DNA of 47,888 bases, taken from Buttiauxella agrestis ATCC 33320. Lineage in GTDB: Bacteria; Pseudomonadota; Gammaproteobacteria; Enterobacterales; Enterobacteriaceae. The notes under the pieces were generated by a model. That model did not search any database. It was given only the letters and a program-made list of their open reading frames with translations, and was not told the DNA's origin. The DNA lies in NCBI RefSeq assembly GCF_000735355.1, contig NZ_JMPI01000076.1:1-47888 (forward strand), written 5' to 3'. Below, one piece after another: positions 14,071 to 23,696 of the stretch. The translations under genes were made by a program, and so were the position numbers. Position 1 is the stretch's first letter. Each line of letters opens with the position of its first letter.

Positions 14071-17000
14071 TTAACGTTCTTTCTGAATGGTTTTTGTGAG
14101 GGTCTGTTCTGCTTGTTCGGGCATCCGGCCGCGCTCGCTGTTCACGCCCTGACGGACGATGTCCCGCTCCTGAGCGGCAAGGTCGCTGACCACCCGTGAT
14201 GCCCTGTCGTGTTCATGTGCAGAGTTATCTGGCTGGATATTCTCGCTTCTGACCTGGTCTGCCAGCGCCTGTTCCCGACCGTCTGAACGGTCACGGCTTC
14301 GCACACTCGCCAGCACACTGTCGTCAGGTATCTGCGGCTCGGGTTTCACCGGATTGAGCTCTTTCGGCCGCAGTTTCACCACGTCCTCCGGCGGCAGTAC
14401 AATGCTGATATTGTCACCCTGTTGTTGACGGGCGGCCTCCTGTGCACGCACCTGCTCAGCCTGTTTCAGCTCGTTCTGGCGCTGCAATTCCTCCTGACCG
14501 TTGATGCCGGTCAGGGTAAGATGCCGTTCATCTTCCTGACGTACCCCGCCGGTCACCTTCAGCAGATGGGCCGAGGGGGACTCAGGACCTGTCTGCCACA
14601 CGACGCCATCCCTTGGGTTTTCACGGACCGCATTCAGTGCGGCCGCCAGCTCGCTGACCACCAGGGTATTGCCCGACTGGCTACGCTGAAGTACCGCACC
14701 GCGCGCCTGGCGGGTCATCACCATCCGGGTATCGCCCTGCGTCAGTCGCCCTTCAGGACTGGCGACCAGCGAGACCAGGGCCAGCCCGGCGCTTTTGCCG
14801 TTGTTGTCATAGACGGGTAGCGCCAGTGCCGGCTCAGGAAAACGCCGGGTGGCCGGGATAATTTTCGCCGTGAGGCTGGTCTCCCCCATCCCCTGATGCC
14901 GAATCCAGGCGCGACCAATGCCGGTTTTCGTCACCGCCTGCCCCATTGCCCAGATAGCCTTCGCCTGCTGACGCTGCGTTTCCGGTGCCAGCGCGTCGTG
15001 TGCGGTTTTAATGTCCCGTTCAGGCGAGGTGACGGCTTTCGTCCAGTCGGCTTTCCCGTCGGTGTAAATCTGGACGTGCTCTTTGGCACGGGAAGCGGAA
15101 ATATAGAACGCCCGCCGGGTGGCCAGCGCCTTTCTCCCCTCACTGGTGCCTTCCAGGGAAATGACGTAATCGGTGCTCGCCCCCTGCGCACCGTAACCGG
15201 TCACCGCCCAGGCGTAGTCGAGGTGCTGCTGTGCCCGGACATCAGTCGGGTTAATCGTCACCACGCCGTTCGCCCCGCGAAGCCGGATATCTCCAGTGTC
15301 GCTCACGGCATCGACCGTAAAACGCTGGTTAGCCGTCTGCCCCTGTTCCCGGTCGGTGGCCGTGAAACGCAGCAGATCACCCTGACGCACTTCTATCTCG
15401 CTGCGCTTAAACAGCTGCACGTCACCGGTGATCAACTCTTTTGGCGAATACAGCCCGAGTTTCCCCTCCTCATCCCGCACGGTCACGGTGTTACCGTTGC
15501 GGTCAACGGCCAGCACATCCTGGTAGCGATCGCCACGTTTCACGACCATCCCTGACTGCCAGGCTGTCGTTTGGTTGAACTCATGGCGGGTATGGGTAAT
15601 TTTATCGAGTACCGGCACGGTAATGGCTTTTTTGCCCAGTTCGCCCCGTTCTGCCAGCTGCGCATGAATACCAGCGTTGACGGCCTGACGGTCAGCGTTC
15701 AGCTGGGTGATGATGAGCGTTCGCGCCCGTGCCTCCGGCGTGCGGCCCGTCCAGTCATTCACAATATCTGCCACCGGAGAGGGGGTTTCCTGAAACGCAC
15801 TCTCTGGCGCTTTTGCGTCCGCTTCACGGCTGATACGGTCAGCGGGTTGCGTTTCGATCCGCTTCAGGGCCGCATCGATACGGTTGTCGATGATGTCGTG
15901 AACCGCCCCCCGCAACTGCACATCTTTCTGGCGCACAATTTCTTTCATAATGGCCACATCCATCGGGCTGCGCTCCTGCATCAGCTTAAACGGCGCGCCG
16001 GAGTCGACCGCTTCAAACTGGTCAATATCCCCCATTGAAACGGCGCGACCACCACCGTGAGCAATCGCCTGAAAGAGCGCTGCTGTGTCCTGGTTCCCGG
16101 CCATCGAGGACTCATCAATCAGGAATACCTGTCCTTGGTAGTCGGGCTTTTCGCCAGCAGCTGTCACCTGGTCGTGCTCGACAATAAAGGATTTGATGGT
16201 CTGGGCACGCACACCCACATCGCTCATTTCCTTCACGGCCTGATGCGTCGGGGCAAGCCCGGTCAGTGACGGTCGGGCCTCTGCCGGCAATGTCTCCAGC
16301 GCAGCCACCACCGCCTTCATCTGGGTGGTTTTCCCCACCCCGGCATAACCCTGAATACCGGTGAACTGGTCAGGGCTGCCCAGTACCAGTGACGTGGCCT
16401 GTTTCTGCCCACTCGTCAGCCCATTGAGGACGTCCCCAGGCACCTGGTCCAGCAGTGGCTGCTGCGTGTTTTTCCCTTCATCCACCACCCGCAGTATCGC
16501 TTTCTCCATTTCCCAGGTTGAGCGGGCAACAAGCATGGGTTCACCGCCCACGTTCACCGTCCTCAGCTCACCGTTTTTCACCATCCCGGTAATTTCATAA
16601 CCAATATCGTCAAAGTTTTGATGATACTTCGCGGAATCTTTCGCCAGCGTCAGCTCGCTGAACGTCACGCCACGCTGGTCATTCACCGCACGCCACACCG
16701 CCAGACCCGCGTCGGTTCTCACGTTGTCATGCAGGCTGCCGACAGCCTCACTCACGTCCTGCTTCCCGCTGAGGGTGCGGACAAGCTGCACGGGCGTTGC
16801 ACTGGTTTTCATCCGCTGCAGGCGAGATTCGGCTTTATCCTGCACTTCGGCGGTAAACACCTCCGCGCGATGGCCACTTTGTGCCAGCGAGTTCATGGTC
16901 TGGCTGGAAATGTCGCGGGTGTTCAGTGCGCCCAGCACCACGCCCGTATCGTTATCGCGTCCACCCGGGGCGCTGACGTAAGCGTGTGTAATATAGAGGG

Positions 17001-19395
17001 GCGCATCTTTCGGTAATGTCAGCCTGTCGTCACCCCGTCTGACCTCAATGCCTTTCTCGCTGATGCCCGTCACTTCCAGTCGGTCTTTCGCTTTCAGGTT
17101 GTGCTCCCTGTCGCCGGCCACACTCAGCAGGCGTTCTCCGGCCGCCACGTTCAGTGTTTCACGATTAAACAGACGCCAGTCCGGGGTCACGTCGCTGATT
17201 TTCATGCGTGTCAGCACGCCGTCACCGTCAATCAGGGACAATACCCGCGTATCTTCGTGGACACGGTCAATCACGTAAGACTGCCGTTCCTTCGCATCGC
17301 TGCGGTCCTCGAGCACCATCCCTGCCCGATAAGAGCCGGGCATACGACGGGTTTTACTGTCGAGCCACACCGGCTGACGCGCTTCGATATCCACACCGTC
17401 GCGGGACAGCTGCCCGGCATTCTGCAGCGCATCGCGGATGAGTCCGGTCAGGTGCGTCTGTTCCCGCTTCCCGACCACCACGGCGGTCACGTTTTCATCC
17501 CCATGACTCAGGTCTGCAAAGCGGGTGGCCAGCGCCTCATAACGGTCACGTTTGTTCGGAATACTGACCACTTCGGCTTCAAGCCCGGGTGCAGGCTCAG
17601 TCCGGCGCGAACGGGTCACACCGGCTGATTCCAGCACCGACATGGCATTCCCGTTGGCCTGACGGCTGGCGCTGTCGAGAAAGACCAACTGCGCGTCCTG
17701 TGCACGTGCCTCGCCCAGTAGCACCAGTGTTTCCTTCAGCCCCAGACGTTCAGCCCCCTCGATAATCAGTGTGCTCTGGGGTTTAAGATGAAAATCCCCG
17801 CTCAGCACATGCTGGCGACTGACCAGCCGGTCGCGCAGCGTATCGGACTTCGCCAGCGACGTGGCACGTTCGGCGGAGCTGACCAGCACCTGTACCTCAC
17901 GACCCTGAGCCGAGGAAATGTCGGTCAGTTCGCTCGCCAGTTCACGAATACCCGCCACACCTGACGGCGCATTCATCAGGACAAGGGCATCCCTTTCAAC
18001 CACTTCCAGCGCGGGCGGCGCATAGTGTTCGGGTCGGGTAAAGCTGACCACCACGGTGGATTTAAGATGCTCCTGGCTCAATGCCTGAATGGAGAGCTCA
18101 TCCAGCAGGTGAATACGGGAGGTAAACACCCCTTTTTCACTGTCCAGCGGCACTATCATGCCGTCCCTGAGCGAGGCGTCGATCGCCTGACGTATCACAT
18201 TCATCTCCGGTAGCTGTTCGCTAAGTTCGGCGGTTGTCAGCAACAGTTCACCGAAGGTGAAGCGCGTTTTACTGTCACTGAGCTGTGAAATGGCCAGGCG
18301 TACCGCCTCCATCACTTCCGGTACCGGTTGAGGGGTTTCACTTCTGCCCGGCTCGCGCTGATCGGCCGTTTTTTGAGGGGGGGTCACGTTGACCATACCC
18401 GCCTGTCCCTTCTCTGGCACTGTCGGCTGTGCGGTGTTATCAACGGAGACACTCTGCTCCGGTTGCTGGCGCACTTCCCGGGTCGCTTCTTCACGCGGTA
18501 CCACTCTTTCCTGATATGCTTTCAGGTCGTAACCCTTCTCTTTCATCTGACCGACCCAACGGTCCATCAGGCGCAGACGGGACGGGTCTGTTTTTGCCTG
18601 ACGGGTGTCTTTGGCGGCCACGTCACGGCTACGCAGTGTGGCTTCCGCCCCGATGGCCCCCTGGATTTCACGGCCGCGCGAGGAGAACTCTTCACGCACC
18701 TCCTCCGGTACCCCTTTGATCTCCCACATGCCGTGTTTACCGACCTCTTCCACCTCATGACCAAGCGCTTCAACACGTTCACGCAAGGCACTGCGATAGA
18801 TTTTGCCGAGTGTCACCTGCATTTTCATGACGGTCTCAATAAAACCGGCGTTGTGGATATAGTCGGTGGCCAGTGCTTTCCATTTGCCGTCATGTTCGGT
18901 CATGTTGGCAATCAACACGTGGGTGTGCAGCTGTGGGTCGAGATTACGCGAGGTGTCGTGAGTGAAAGCGGCGGCGACCATTTTCCCGGTATGAACAATA
19001 GAGGTGACACCATCGGTTGTGCTTCGCGCCGAGATCAGTTTTTCCACATACCCGGCAGCCACCTGAACGGCATGGTTGTGTGCGTCCACCATTTCTTTGT
19101 CGCCCCCAATCAGCCCCAGAATTGACACACTTTTGGGGGCCGAAAAGGTCAGGTCATGGCCTGGTCGGTGAACATGGTTGCCGTTGATCTCTTTGCCCAG
19201 GCGAGAGCCGTCTGGCAGACGGCCCTCGAGCACACCGGTCAGGGCATCCCCCCGGACACTCCCCTCCAGTCCGAGGGCTTTGGCCCCTTCGCCCAGCCAC
19301 AGACTCTGAAGATTGCCGAGAAAATAGTAGTTATCGGAATTGCTGTAGTAACCGGCGGCGCTGCCTGCCGATGCTACGGGGGCGACTGACATCAT
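14071..19395 (-). CDS. traI: TraI relaxase/helicase
   Basis: This 1774-residue protein matches F TraI (1756 aa), which nicks oriT, stays attached to the 5' end and unwinds the transferred strand. The N-terminal MOBF relaxase has all four catalytic tyrosines (Y16, Y17, Y23, Y24 in GYYSNSDNYYFLG), NHVHRPGHDLTFSAPKSVS, and the metal-binding triad in HDTSRNLDPQLHTH (about residues 145-159). A degenerate helicase-like domain follows (LMNAPSGVAGIRELA). The active RecD-like helicase has Walker A GYAGVGKTT near residue 1015 and DESSM, then TGYGAQGAS. The C-terminal part is Gln/Arg-rich. Its start overlaps the traD stop by four bases. No damage was seen. Confidence 0.97.
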   Translation of the reverse strand: MMSVAPVASAGSAAGYYSNSDNYYFLGNLQSLWLGEGAKALGLEGSVRGDALTGVLEGRLPDGSRLGKEINGNHVHRPGHDLTFSAPKSVSILGLIGGDKEMVDAHNHAVQVAAGYVEKLISARSTTDGVTSIVHTGKMVAAAFTHDTSRNLDPQLHTHVLIANMTEHDGKWKALATDYIHNAGFIETVMKMQVTLGKIYRSALRERVEALGHEVEEVGKHGMWEIKGVPEEVREEFSSRGREIQGAIGAEATLRSRDVAAKDTRQAKTDPSRLRLMDRWVGQMKEKGYDLKAYQERVVPREEATREVRQQPEQSVSVDNTAQPTVPEKGQAGMVNVTPPQKTADQREPGRSETPQPVPEVMEAVRLAISQLSDSKTRFTFGELLLTTAELSEQLPEMNVIRQAIDASLRDGMIVPLDSEKGVFTSRIHLLDELSIQALSQEHLKSTVVVSFTRPEHYAPPALEVVERDALVLMNAPSGVAGIRELASELTDISSAQGREVQVLVSSAERATSLAKSDTLRDRLVSRQHVLSGDFHLKPQSTLIIEGAERLGLKETLVLLGEARAQDAQLVFLDSASRQANGNAMSVLESAGVTRSRRTEPAPGLEAEVVSIPNKRDRYEALATRFADLSHGDENVTAVVVGKREQTHLTGLIRDALQNAGQLSRDGVDIEARQPVWLDSKTRRMPGSYRAGMVLEDRSDAKERQSYVIDRVHEDTRVLSLIDGDGVLTRMKISDVTPDWRLFNRETLNVAAGERLLSVAGDREHNLKAKDRLEVTGISEKGIEVRRGDDRLTLPKDAPLYITHAYVSAPGGRDNDTGVVLGALNTRDISSQTMNSLAQSGHRAEVFTAEVQDKAESRLQRMKTSATPVQLVRTLSGKQDVSEAVGSLHDNVRTDAGLAVWRAVNDQRGVTFSELTLAKDSAKYHQNFDDIGYEITGMVKNGELRTVNVGGEPMLVARSTWEMEKAILRVVDEGKNTQQPLLDQVPGDVLNGLTSGQKQATSLVLGSPDQFTGIQGYAGVGKTTQMKAVVAALETLPAEARPSLTGLAPTHQAVKEMSDVGVRAQTIKSFIVEHDQVTAAGEKPDYQGQVFLIDESSMAGNQDTAALFQAIAHGGGRAVSMGDIDQFEAVDSGAPFKLMQERSPMDVAIMKEIVRQKDVQLRGAVHDIIDNRIDAALKRIETQPADRISREADAKAPESAFQETPSPVADIVNDWTGRTPEARARTLIITQLNADRQAVNAGIHAQLAERGELGKKAITVPVLDKITHTRHEFNQTTAWQSGMVVKRGDRYQDVLAVDRNGNTVTVRDEEGKLGLYSPKELITGDVQLFKRSEIEVRQGDLLRFTATDREQGQTANQRFTVDAVSDTGDIRLRGANGVVTINPTDVRAQQHLDYAWAVTGYGAQGASTDYVISLEGTSEGRKALATRRAFYISASRAKEHVQIYTDGKADWTKAVTSPERDIKTAHDALAPETQRQQAKAIWAMGQAVTKTGIGRAWIRHQGMGETSLTAKIIPATRRFPEPALALPVYDNNGKSAGLALVSLVASPEGRLTQGDTRMVMTRQARGAVLQRSQSGNTLVVSELAAALNAVRENPRDGVVWQTGPESPSAHLLKVTGGVRQEDERHLTLTGINGQEELQRQNELKQAEQVRAQEAARQQQGDNISIVLPPEDVVKLRPKELNPVKPEPQIPDDSVLASVRSRDRSDGREQALADQVRSENIQPDNSAHEHDRASRVVSDLAAQERDIVRQGVNSERGRMPEQAEQTLTKTIQKER

Positions 19396-21860
19396 AATTC
19401 AGGCTCTCTGTCATGGTAGTCGTGGTCGTGGTCGCTGTAGCCCGGATCTGCCGGATCACGGTGACGTAAAATGTTCTCTTCGTCCTGAGCCAGCTGCCGG
19501 TTGACGCGGTGAAGATCAGTCGGACTTTCCGGTGTGGCACTCTGACCTGCAGCGGTGACGATTAAACCGCCGTCACCACGCTCAGAAAGTTGCATATCGA
19601 GGTTCATAGATTCGCCGCCAGCTTCGGTATCGGGATCGGCTTCATTTGCGTTGTTAGCGCCCGATATCAGGCGGCGCTGCAGCATGTCCAGCGCTCCCGA
19701 TGGAGAAGATTCAGGAGGGAGTGCCCGGTTTCTGATGTTTAAAAGGGCTGAAGGAATATCTTCACTCGTCGTTACAGCTCGGGCGCCTGCTTCAGGTGTG
19801 TGTTGCGTGCTATGAAGCGGGACAACGTTATTTGACTCAGGTGCAGTGACCGGTGTTTTGACTTCACTGCGCTTTTCATGCGTCATGGTCGGCGCTTCGG
19901 ATTTCGCGGGTTTAATGACGTCTGTCACGACTGGCGCGGGTGTGGCCGCTTTTGGTGACGGTACAGAGGTAGCTGCCGGGGATGCGGTGGTATCGGTACT
20001 GCCCTTCTCGAGAACCTCATCTCCGGTCGGGAACGCAAGGCCAGCGACGGATGCCGCACGCTCATTTTCGTGGATCACTTTCTCCAGCTCAGGACTCAGG
20101 GCGTCGCGGATGTTGCGCTCTATCAGGCCAGGATGATGTTTCTTCTGCTCACGATATTTCAGCTTCAGGCGCACCACTGGATATTCCCCCGGCAGGCGTA
20201 TGTAAAAGCTCAGGTTAGGCAGACGCATCACCTGCTCGTAGTCGACAATCGGGTTATTCACCTCATCCTTACCGAGCGACACGCCATCACGCACCTGATC
20301 GAGACCGTAACTGTTCTGCTCACGAATTTTGCGCTTACGCTGGTTGCCTAGCTCTTCTTCCACCACTTTGGCCATCTCAGCACTCGGGGAACGGCCGTAC
20401 ATACGGGTGTTCATCAGGTCAAAAATACTTTTCGCCAGTTCACGGCCGTAAACGTGGACCAGCTGCGCCATGTTCTGCATCCCCAGAACAAAGCAACCGC
20501 CGAACTTACGGGCTTCAGCCAGGGTTTCTGCCAGCTCAGGGATACGCTGCAGGCTCGGGGTCTCATCGATGATGAACCAGACGCGGCGCTCACTGTTTTC
20601 TCCCATGCTCTGCAGCATCATGGTGGCCAGCGACACCCACAGTGATATCAGCGGACGTACGCTTTTACGGTGGCGGGCCTGAGTCGAAATAAAGAGCCAG
20701 CTGCTGTCGTAGTCCTCTTTTGTCATCCATTCACGGATGGTAAAGGGGGGGTTGACACCGTCATCCAGCCCCTGCAGGTAACGCAGCGATTTGGCGTAGT
20801 TCGTCACCACCGAACGGATGGAAATGGCGGTTTTTTCGATTTTTTCCTCAACCAGATTGGCTGAAGGTGTATTCGCCAGATAGTCGCGCAGGCTTTTCAT
20901 GCTCAGCGACAGCAGGGTCTTGAGGAACTTCTCAATACTGCGCTCAGGATCTGCTGACATACGAATAGCGAGATCCGCAAAGATGGTGCGCGAACTGGAT
21001 ACCCAGAACGGGTCCGATTCGCCTTCAACCGGTATCAGGCTTGCGGCCATGTTGTCGTAGTCGACAGCATCAACACACTCACCCCACAATTGCCAGTTGG
21101 CACAACGTTCGTCGTGAGCGTTAAGAATGAAGTCAGTGGCGGGGTTGTAGTGCGTTTCGGTGAAAGTGCAGCCTGAATCGTAGATAATCGCCCGGTCACC
21201 GCGCTTTCGGATGTAATCCAGAAGCCAGCGGATGAGTGTCGACTTACCGACGCCAATCGTGCCATGCATCAGGAAGTTCATCACCTCAGCCATCCTGACC
21301 ATGTGCAGGTCACCCACGCGCAGATCGGAGAGTTCGCCGTTTTTACGCAGCAGTTGGTTAACCTCTGCGGGCTTGTCGGTCAGCAGCATGCCGGAGAGAT
21401 ATTCATCCTCACTCTCCCGGCGCCCTATCCCCACGATGTACCAGCTCACGGCCATAAACACCGCCAGGCTGAATACGCCGCTGCCCAGTCCCGCCCACTG
21501 CAGGTAGTCAAGGAACTGTTCACCCATTGCCGTCATGTACGGGTCGGTAAAGATCTGCACAACGGTCATTTTCAGAACCATCACCGTCTGAGTCGGGGCG
21601 TACCAGTAATGAATGTCATAGAGTTTTGGAGCGCTGGCAGGCATCAGCTCAAAAAAGCTGCTGTTCATCCAGGCAAACCACCAGAGAGAGCCGTTATCCA
21701 GCGTTTCCTGGGGAATGCGCCATAAGAAAATGGCGGAGGCCAGCACAGCGAACAGAATGAAAATCCAGAAACCTATCCAGTTATTCACCTGAAGTAACAT
21801 GCGCCAGCGGTAGGCGGTCATCTGCCCGCCCTGGGTGAGATTTTTACCTGCAAAGCTCAT
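19392..21860 (-). CDS. traD: TraD type IV coupling protein
   Basis: This protein is about 822 residues when started at MSFAGKNLTQGGQM, which mirrors the F TraD N-terminus (MSF...TQGGQ); a longer frame to 21899 is open but unlikely. Two transmembrane segments lie in the first 160 residues. They are followed by Walker A GTIGVGKSTLIRW near residue 200 and Walker B VWFIIDETPSL near residue 423. The ATPase brings the TraI-DNA complex to the channel in the inner membrane. The C-terminal 250 residues are low-complexity and diverged from F, lacking the Gln-Pro repeats, and end in an acidic His/Asp-rich tail that may contact TraM. It is coupled to traI by ATGA. Confidence 0.95.
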   Translation of the reverse strand: MSFAGKNLTQGGQMTAYRWRMLLQVNNWIGFWIFILFAVLASAIFLWRIPQETLDNGSLWWFAWMNSSFFELMPASAPKLYDIHYWYAPTQTVMVLKMTVVQIFTDPYMTAMGEQFLDYLQWAGLGSGVFSLAVFMAVSWYIVGIGRRESEDEYLSGMLLTDKPAEVNQLLRKNGELSDLRVGDLHMVRMAEVMNFLMHGTIGVGKSTLIRWLLDYIRKRGDRAIIYDSGCTFTETHYNPATDFILNAHDERCANWQLWGECVDAVDYDNMAASLIPVEGESDPFWVSSSRTIFADLAIRMSADPERSIEKFLKTLLSLSMKSLRDYLANTPSANLVEEKIEKTAISIRSVVTNYAKSLRYLQGLDDGVNPPFTIREWMTKEDYDSSWLFISTQARHRKSVRPLISLWVSLATMMLQSMGENSERRVWFIIDETPSLQRIPELAETLAEARKFGGCFVLGMQNMAQLVHVYGRELAKSIFDLMNTRMYGRSPSAEMAKVVEEELGNQRKRKIREQNSYGLDQVRDGVSLGKDEVNNPIVDYEQVMRLPNLSFYIRLPGEYPVVRLKLKYREQKKHHPGLIERNIRDALSPELEKVIHENERAASVAGLAFPTGDEVLEKGSTDTTASPAATSVPSPKAATPAPVVTDVIKPAKSEAPTMTHEKRSEVKTPVTAPESNNVVPLHSTQHTPEAGARAVTTSEDIPSALLNIRNRALPPESSPSGALDMLQRRLISGANNANEADPDTEAGGESMNLDMQLSERGDGGLIVTAAGQSATPESPTDLHRVNRQLAQDEENILRHRDPADPGYSDHDHDYHDREPEL

Positions 21861-22063
21861 AGAAAATGTCCGGCAGTTATCGCATCGCCAGAAGGGCAAT
21901 GTGACAAAGTGAGAGGTTATGAATGAAATCCCGGCGCTCGCCGCAGACAGGGCTGCGCCTGCGCAGTCATGCGAGGAAGCGAAATTTCACGGTAATGACA
22001 GAAAGCACTGACGCGCCTGTCTTAACAGAGGAACACGGTTAACAAGCTGAAAACGAGGAGGAA

Positions 22064-22087
22064 CGGCTGTGACGGTCGCCACAGCCG
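22064..22087 (-). terminator. Hairpin downstream of traT
   Basis: A perfect 8-bp inverted repeat (CGGCTGTG and CACAGCCG, 8-base loop) lies just after the traT stop codon. On the minus strand it is followed by pyrimidine-rich TTCCTCCTCGTTTTC. It may be a weak terminator that reduces traD-traI transcription from traT, or an mRNA 3'-end stabiliser. Confidence 0.5.
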
Positions 22088-22094
22088 CAGGGTA

Positions 22095-22826
22095 TTAGAG
22101 GATACCCGTAATGGATTTAGCCAGCTGTGCTTCGAGAACAGGTTTAGCTTCTTCGAACTTGAGATTCACCTTGTTCGCATTGGATACCACGCGGGTCTGG
22201 TATTTGGCGCGGTTGCCCTGCTCTGTGCTGGTCTGCACTTTCGCACCGGACGTCCCCTGCTTCAGCGCCGCAATATTGTCAGTCGTGACGGTAGCCTTAC
22301 TACGCTCGGCAATCTGCAGATCGGTCACCATCGTGTAGTTCACGTCCTCGACCATGGAATCCGCCGCCAGACCAATCAGGCCGCTTGCCAGACCCACACC
22401 GAGGGTCGCCCCTGCAGAAGCTGAGTTATAAGCGGTGATGCCCGCGCCCAACGCAGCACCAGTGGCCGCTCCCTCATAACCCGTGCTGAGGAAACCCTGA
22501 GAAGCACGGAGGTCCATCTTCTCGGCTTTCAGCACATTAGCCTGAACCCAGTAATAAGCATCATCTGGTGAGCGCGTGACGTTGTAACCTTTTGCTTTCA
22601 GCGCATCTGAAATCTTCGCTTCCAGACCGGACATATCCTGGTCGGAAGTATTACGCACCTGAAGGTATACGCTTTTCTCTGATGACGGCTCCAGCCAGAC
22701 AGTCTGACTCATCTGGGTTTTGACATCGAGGTTGCGCTTTTTCACTGCGGTAGACATAGCACCACAACCAGACAGTGCAATAGTGGAAGCCACTAAGCCA
22801 ACGACTGCATATTTTTTAAATTTCAT
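22095..22826 (-). CDS. traT: TraT surface-exclusion lipoprotein
   Basis: This 243-residue outer-membrane lipoprotein is very close to F TraT (244 aa). The signal peptide ends in lipobox ALSGC with the lipidated cysteine at residue 21, followed by [27 protein letters not shown] Gly/Ala-rich hydrophobic centre ([15 protein letters not shown]...[18 protein letters not shown]) is typical. TraT prevents stable mating pairs between donors and contributes to serum resistance. AAAGGA lies upstream of the ATG. A strong terminator-like hairpin lies in its leader. It is far better conserved than the neighbouring exclusion gene. Confidence 0.97.
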   Translation of the reverse strand: MKFKKYAVVGLVASTIALSGCGAMSTAVKKRNLDVKTQMSQTVWLEPSSEKSVYLQVRNTSDQDMSGLEAKISDALKAKGYNVTRSPDDAYYWVQANVLKAEKMDLRASQGFLSTGYEGAATGAALGAGITAYNSASAGATLGVGLASGLIGLAADSMVEDVNYTMVTDLQIAERSKATVTTDNIAALKQGTSGAKVQTSTEQGNRAKYQTRVVSNANKVNLKFEEAKPVLEAQLAKSITGIL

Positions 22827-22842
22827 CTTTTATCCTTTGCAT

Positions 22843-22880
22843 AAAAAAACGTCCTGTTAACGGCGTAGCGCTAACAGGAC
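22843..22880 (-). terminator. Terminator-like hairpin in the traT leader
   Basis: GTCCTGTTA (22851-22859) and TAACAGGAC (22872-22880) form a perfect 9-bp stem, followed on the minus strand by seven T residues. It lies between the traS-position gene and traT, ending only about 17 bases before the traT ATG. It would end traG-traS transcripts or attenuate a traT transcript started upstream. Confidence 0.75.
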
Positions 22881-22997
22881 TGTTATCGGCAAAATTGTTT
22901 ATATATTTAAAAATAATTTTTGAGCTAAATCACATCGGTACTGAGGATATTTTCTAATTACCATGAATTATTGGACGTGGGGTTTTAGACCCCTTCC

Positions 22998-23690
22998 TCA
23001 ATAACCACGGTTAGGGTCATATGTACTGGATGGCTCGTTGAAATTAGTACCAAAGCTATTTCCATGAATATCCAGGCCTGAAATCCCCCCAACCATCGGC
23101 ATGCCAGAAGAAGGATTGACGATAATAGCGGAATTGTAATCAGAGAGATTTAAGCCATTTGTCATAGGTATGACAGGAGAGTTAGTATTAAATCCTTTTA
23201 TCGAGCTTGAAGAAAATTCCCCGATAGGAGTACTGCTACTCTTTGACGCTGAACAATATTTCACCACTTCACTATCTGATAATCGGTATGCCTTTCCACT
23301 CTTGATTCGATAGTAAGCACCTGTATCTTTATCTTGTAACAAAGCTGATTTTTTACCTGCAACAGCAGCTGCGAAGATAAATGCAACGATCGTATGAACA
23401 GCAGTACCAGATATAAGAGCTGTCTCAGCATCTTTACCAACATACAATGCAAGGAACATAAGGGAGCAGGAAAGAGTAACACTGGATATCAGCACAATGA
23501 TTTTACTTATTTTCTCCCTGCTTTTTTTTAATTGGATAAAGCAAGCAAGATATAGGAGTGTAGCAAAAAATGAAAGCAGGGCTCCTTTCAACCAAAATCC
23601 ACCGTTAATAACATACTGCATGTAAGCGATATACAATATATAGATGCATGTTGGTAGCCAACAAAAGTAATTTTTTGTCTTAGTGTTCAT
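22998..23690 (-). CDS. Membrane protein in the traS (entry exclusion) position
   Basis: This 230-residue protein lies between traG and traT, where F encodes TraS, an inner-membrane protein that blocks DNA entry from like donors. I see no clear sequence identity with F TraS. The first 110 residues hold about four hydrophobic segments (FCWLPTCIYILYIAYMQYVI, ALLSFFATLLYLACFI, IIVLISSVTLSCSLMFLALYV, AVHTIVAFIFAAAVAG). The C-terminal half is a soluble Ser/Asn/Gly-rich tail ending SSTYDPNRGY. Base composition is distinctly AT-rich compared with flanking tra genes. GGAGG precedes the ATG, just after the traG stop. Entry exclusion is inferred from position and topology. Confidence 0.65.
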   Translation of the reverse strand: MNTKTKNYFCWLPTCIYILYIAYMQYVINGGFWLKGALLSFFATLLYLACFIQLKKSREKISKIIVLISSVTLSCSLMFLALYVGKDAETALISGTAVHTIVAFIFAAAVAGKKSALLQDKDTGAYYRIKSGKAYRLSDSEVVKYCSASKSSSTPIGEFSSSSIKGFNTNSPVIPMTNGLNLSDYNSAIIVNPSSGMPMVGGISGLDIHGNSFGTNFNEPSSTYDPNRGY

Positions 23691-23696
23691 TTGTCA

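Noticed and set aside
18328..19125. 265-codon plus-strand open frame
   Set aside because: Antisense to the TraI relaxase domain, which has all expected motifs; the long frame reflects codon bias.
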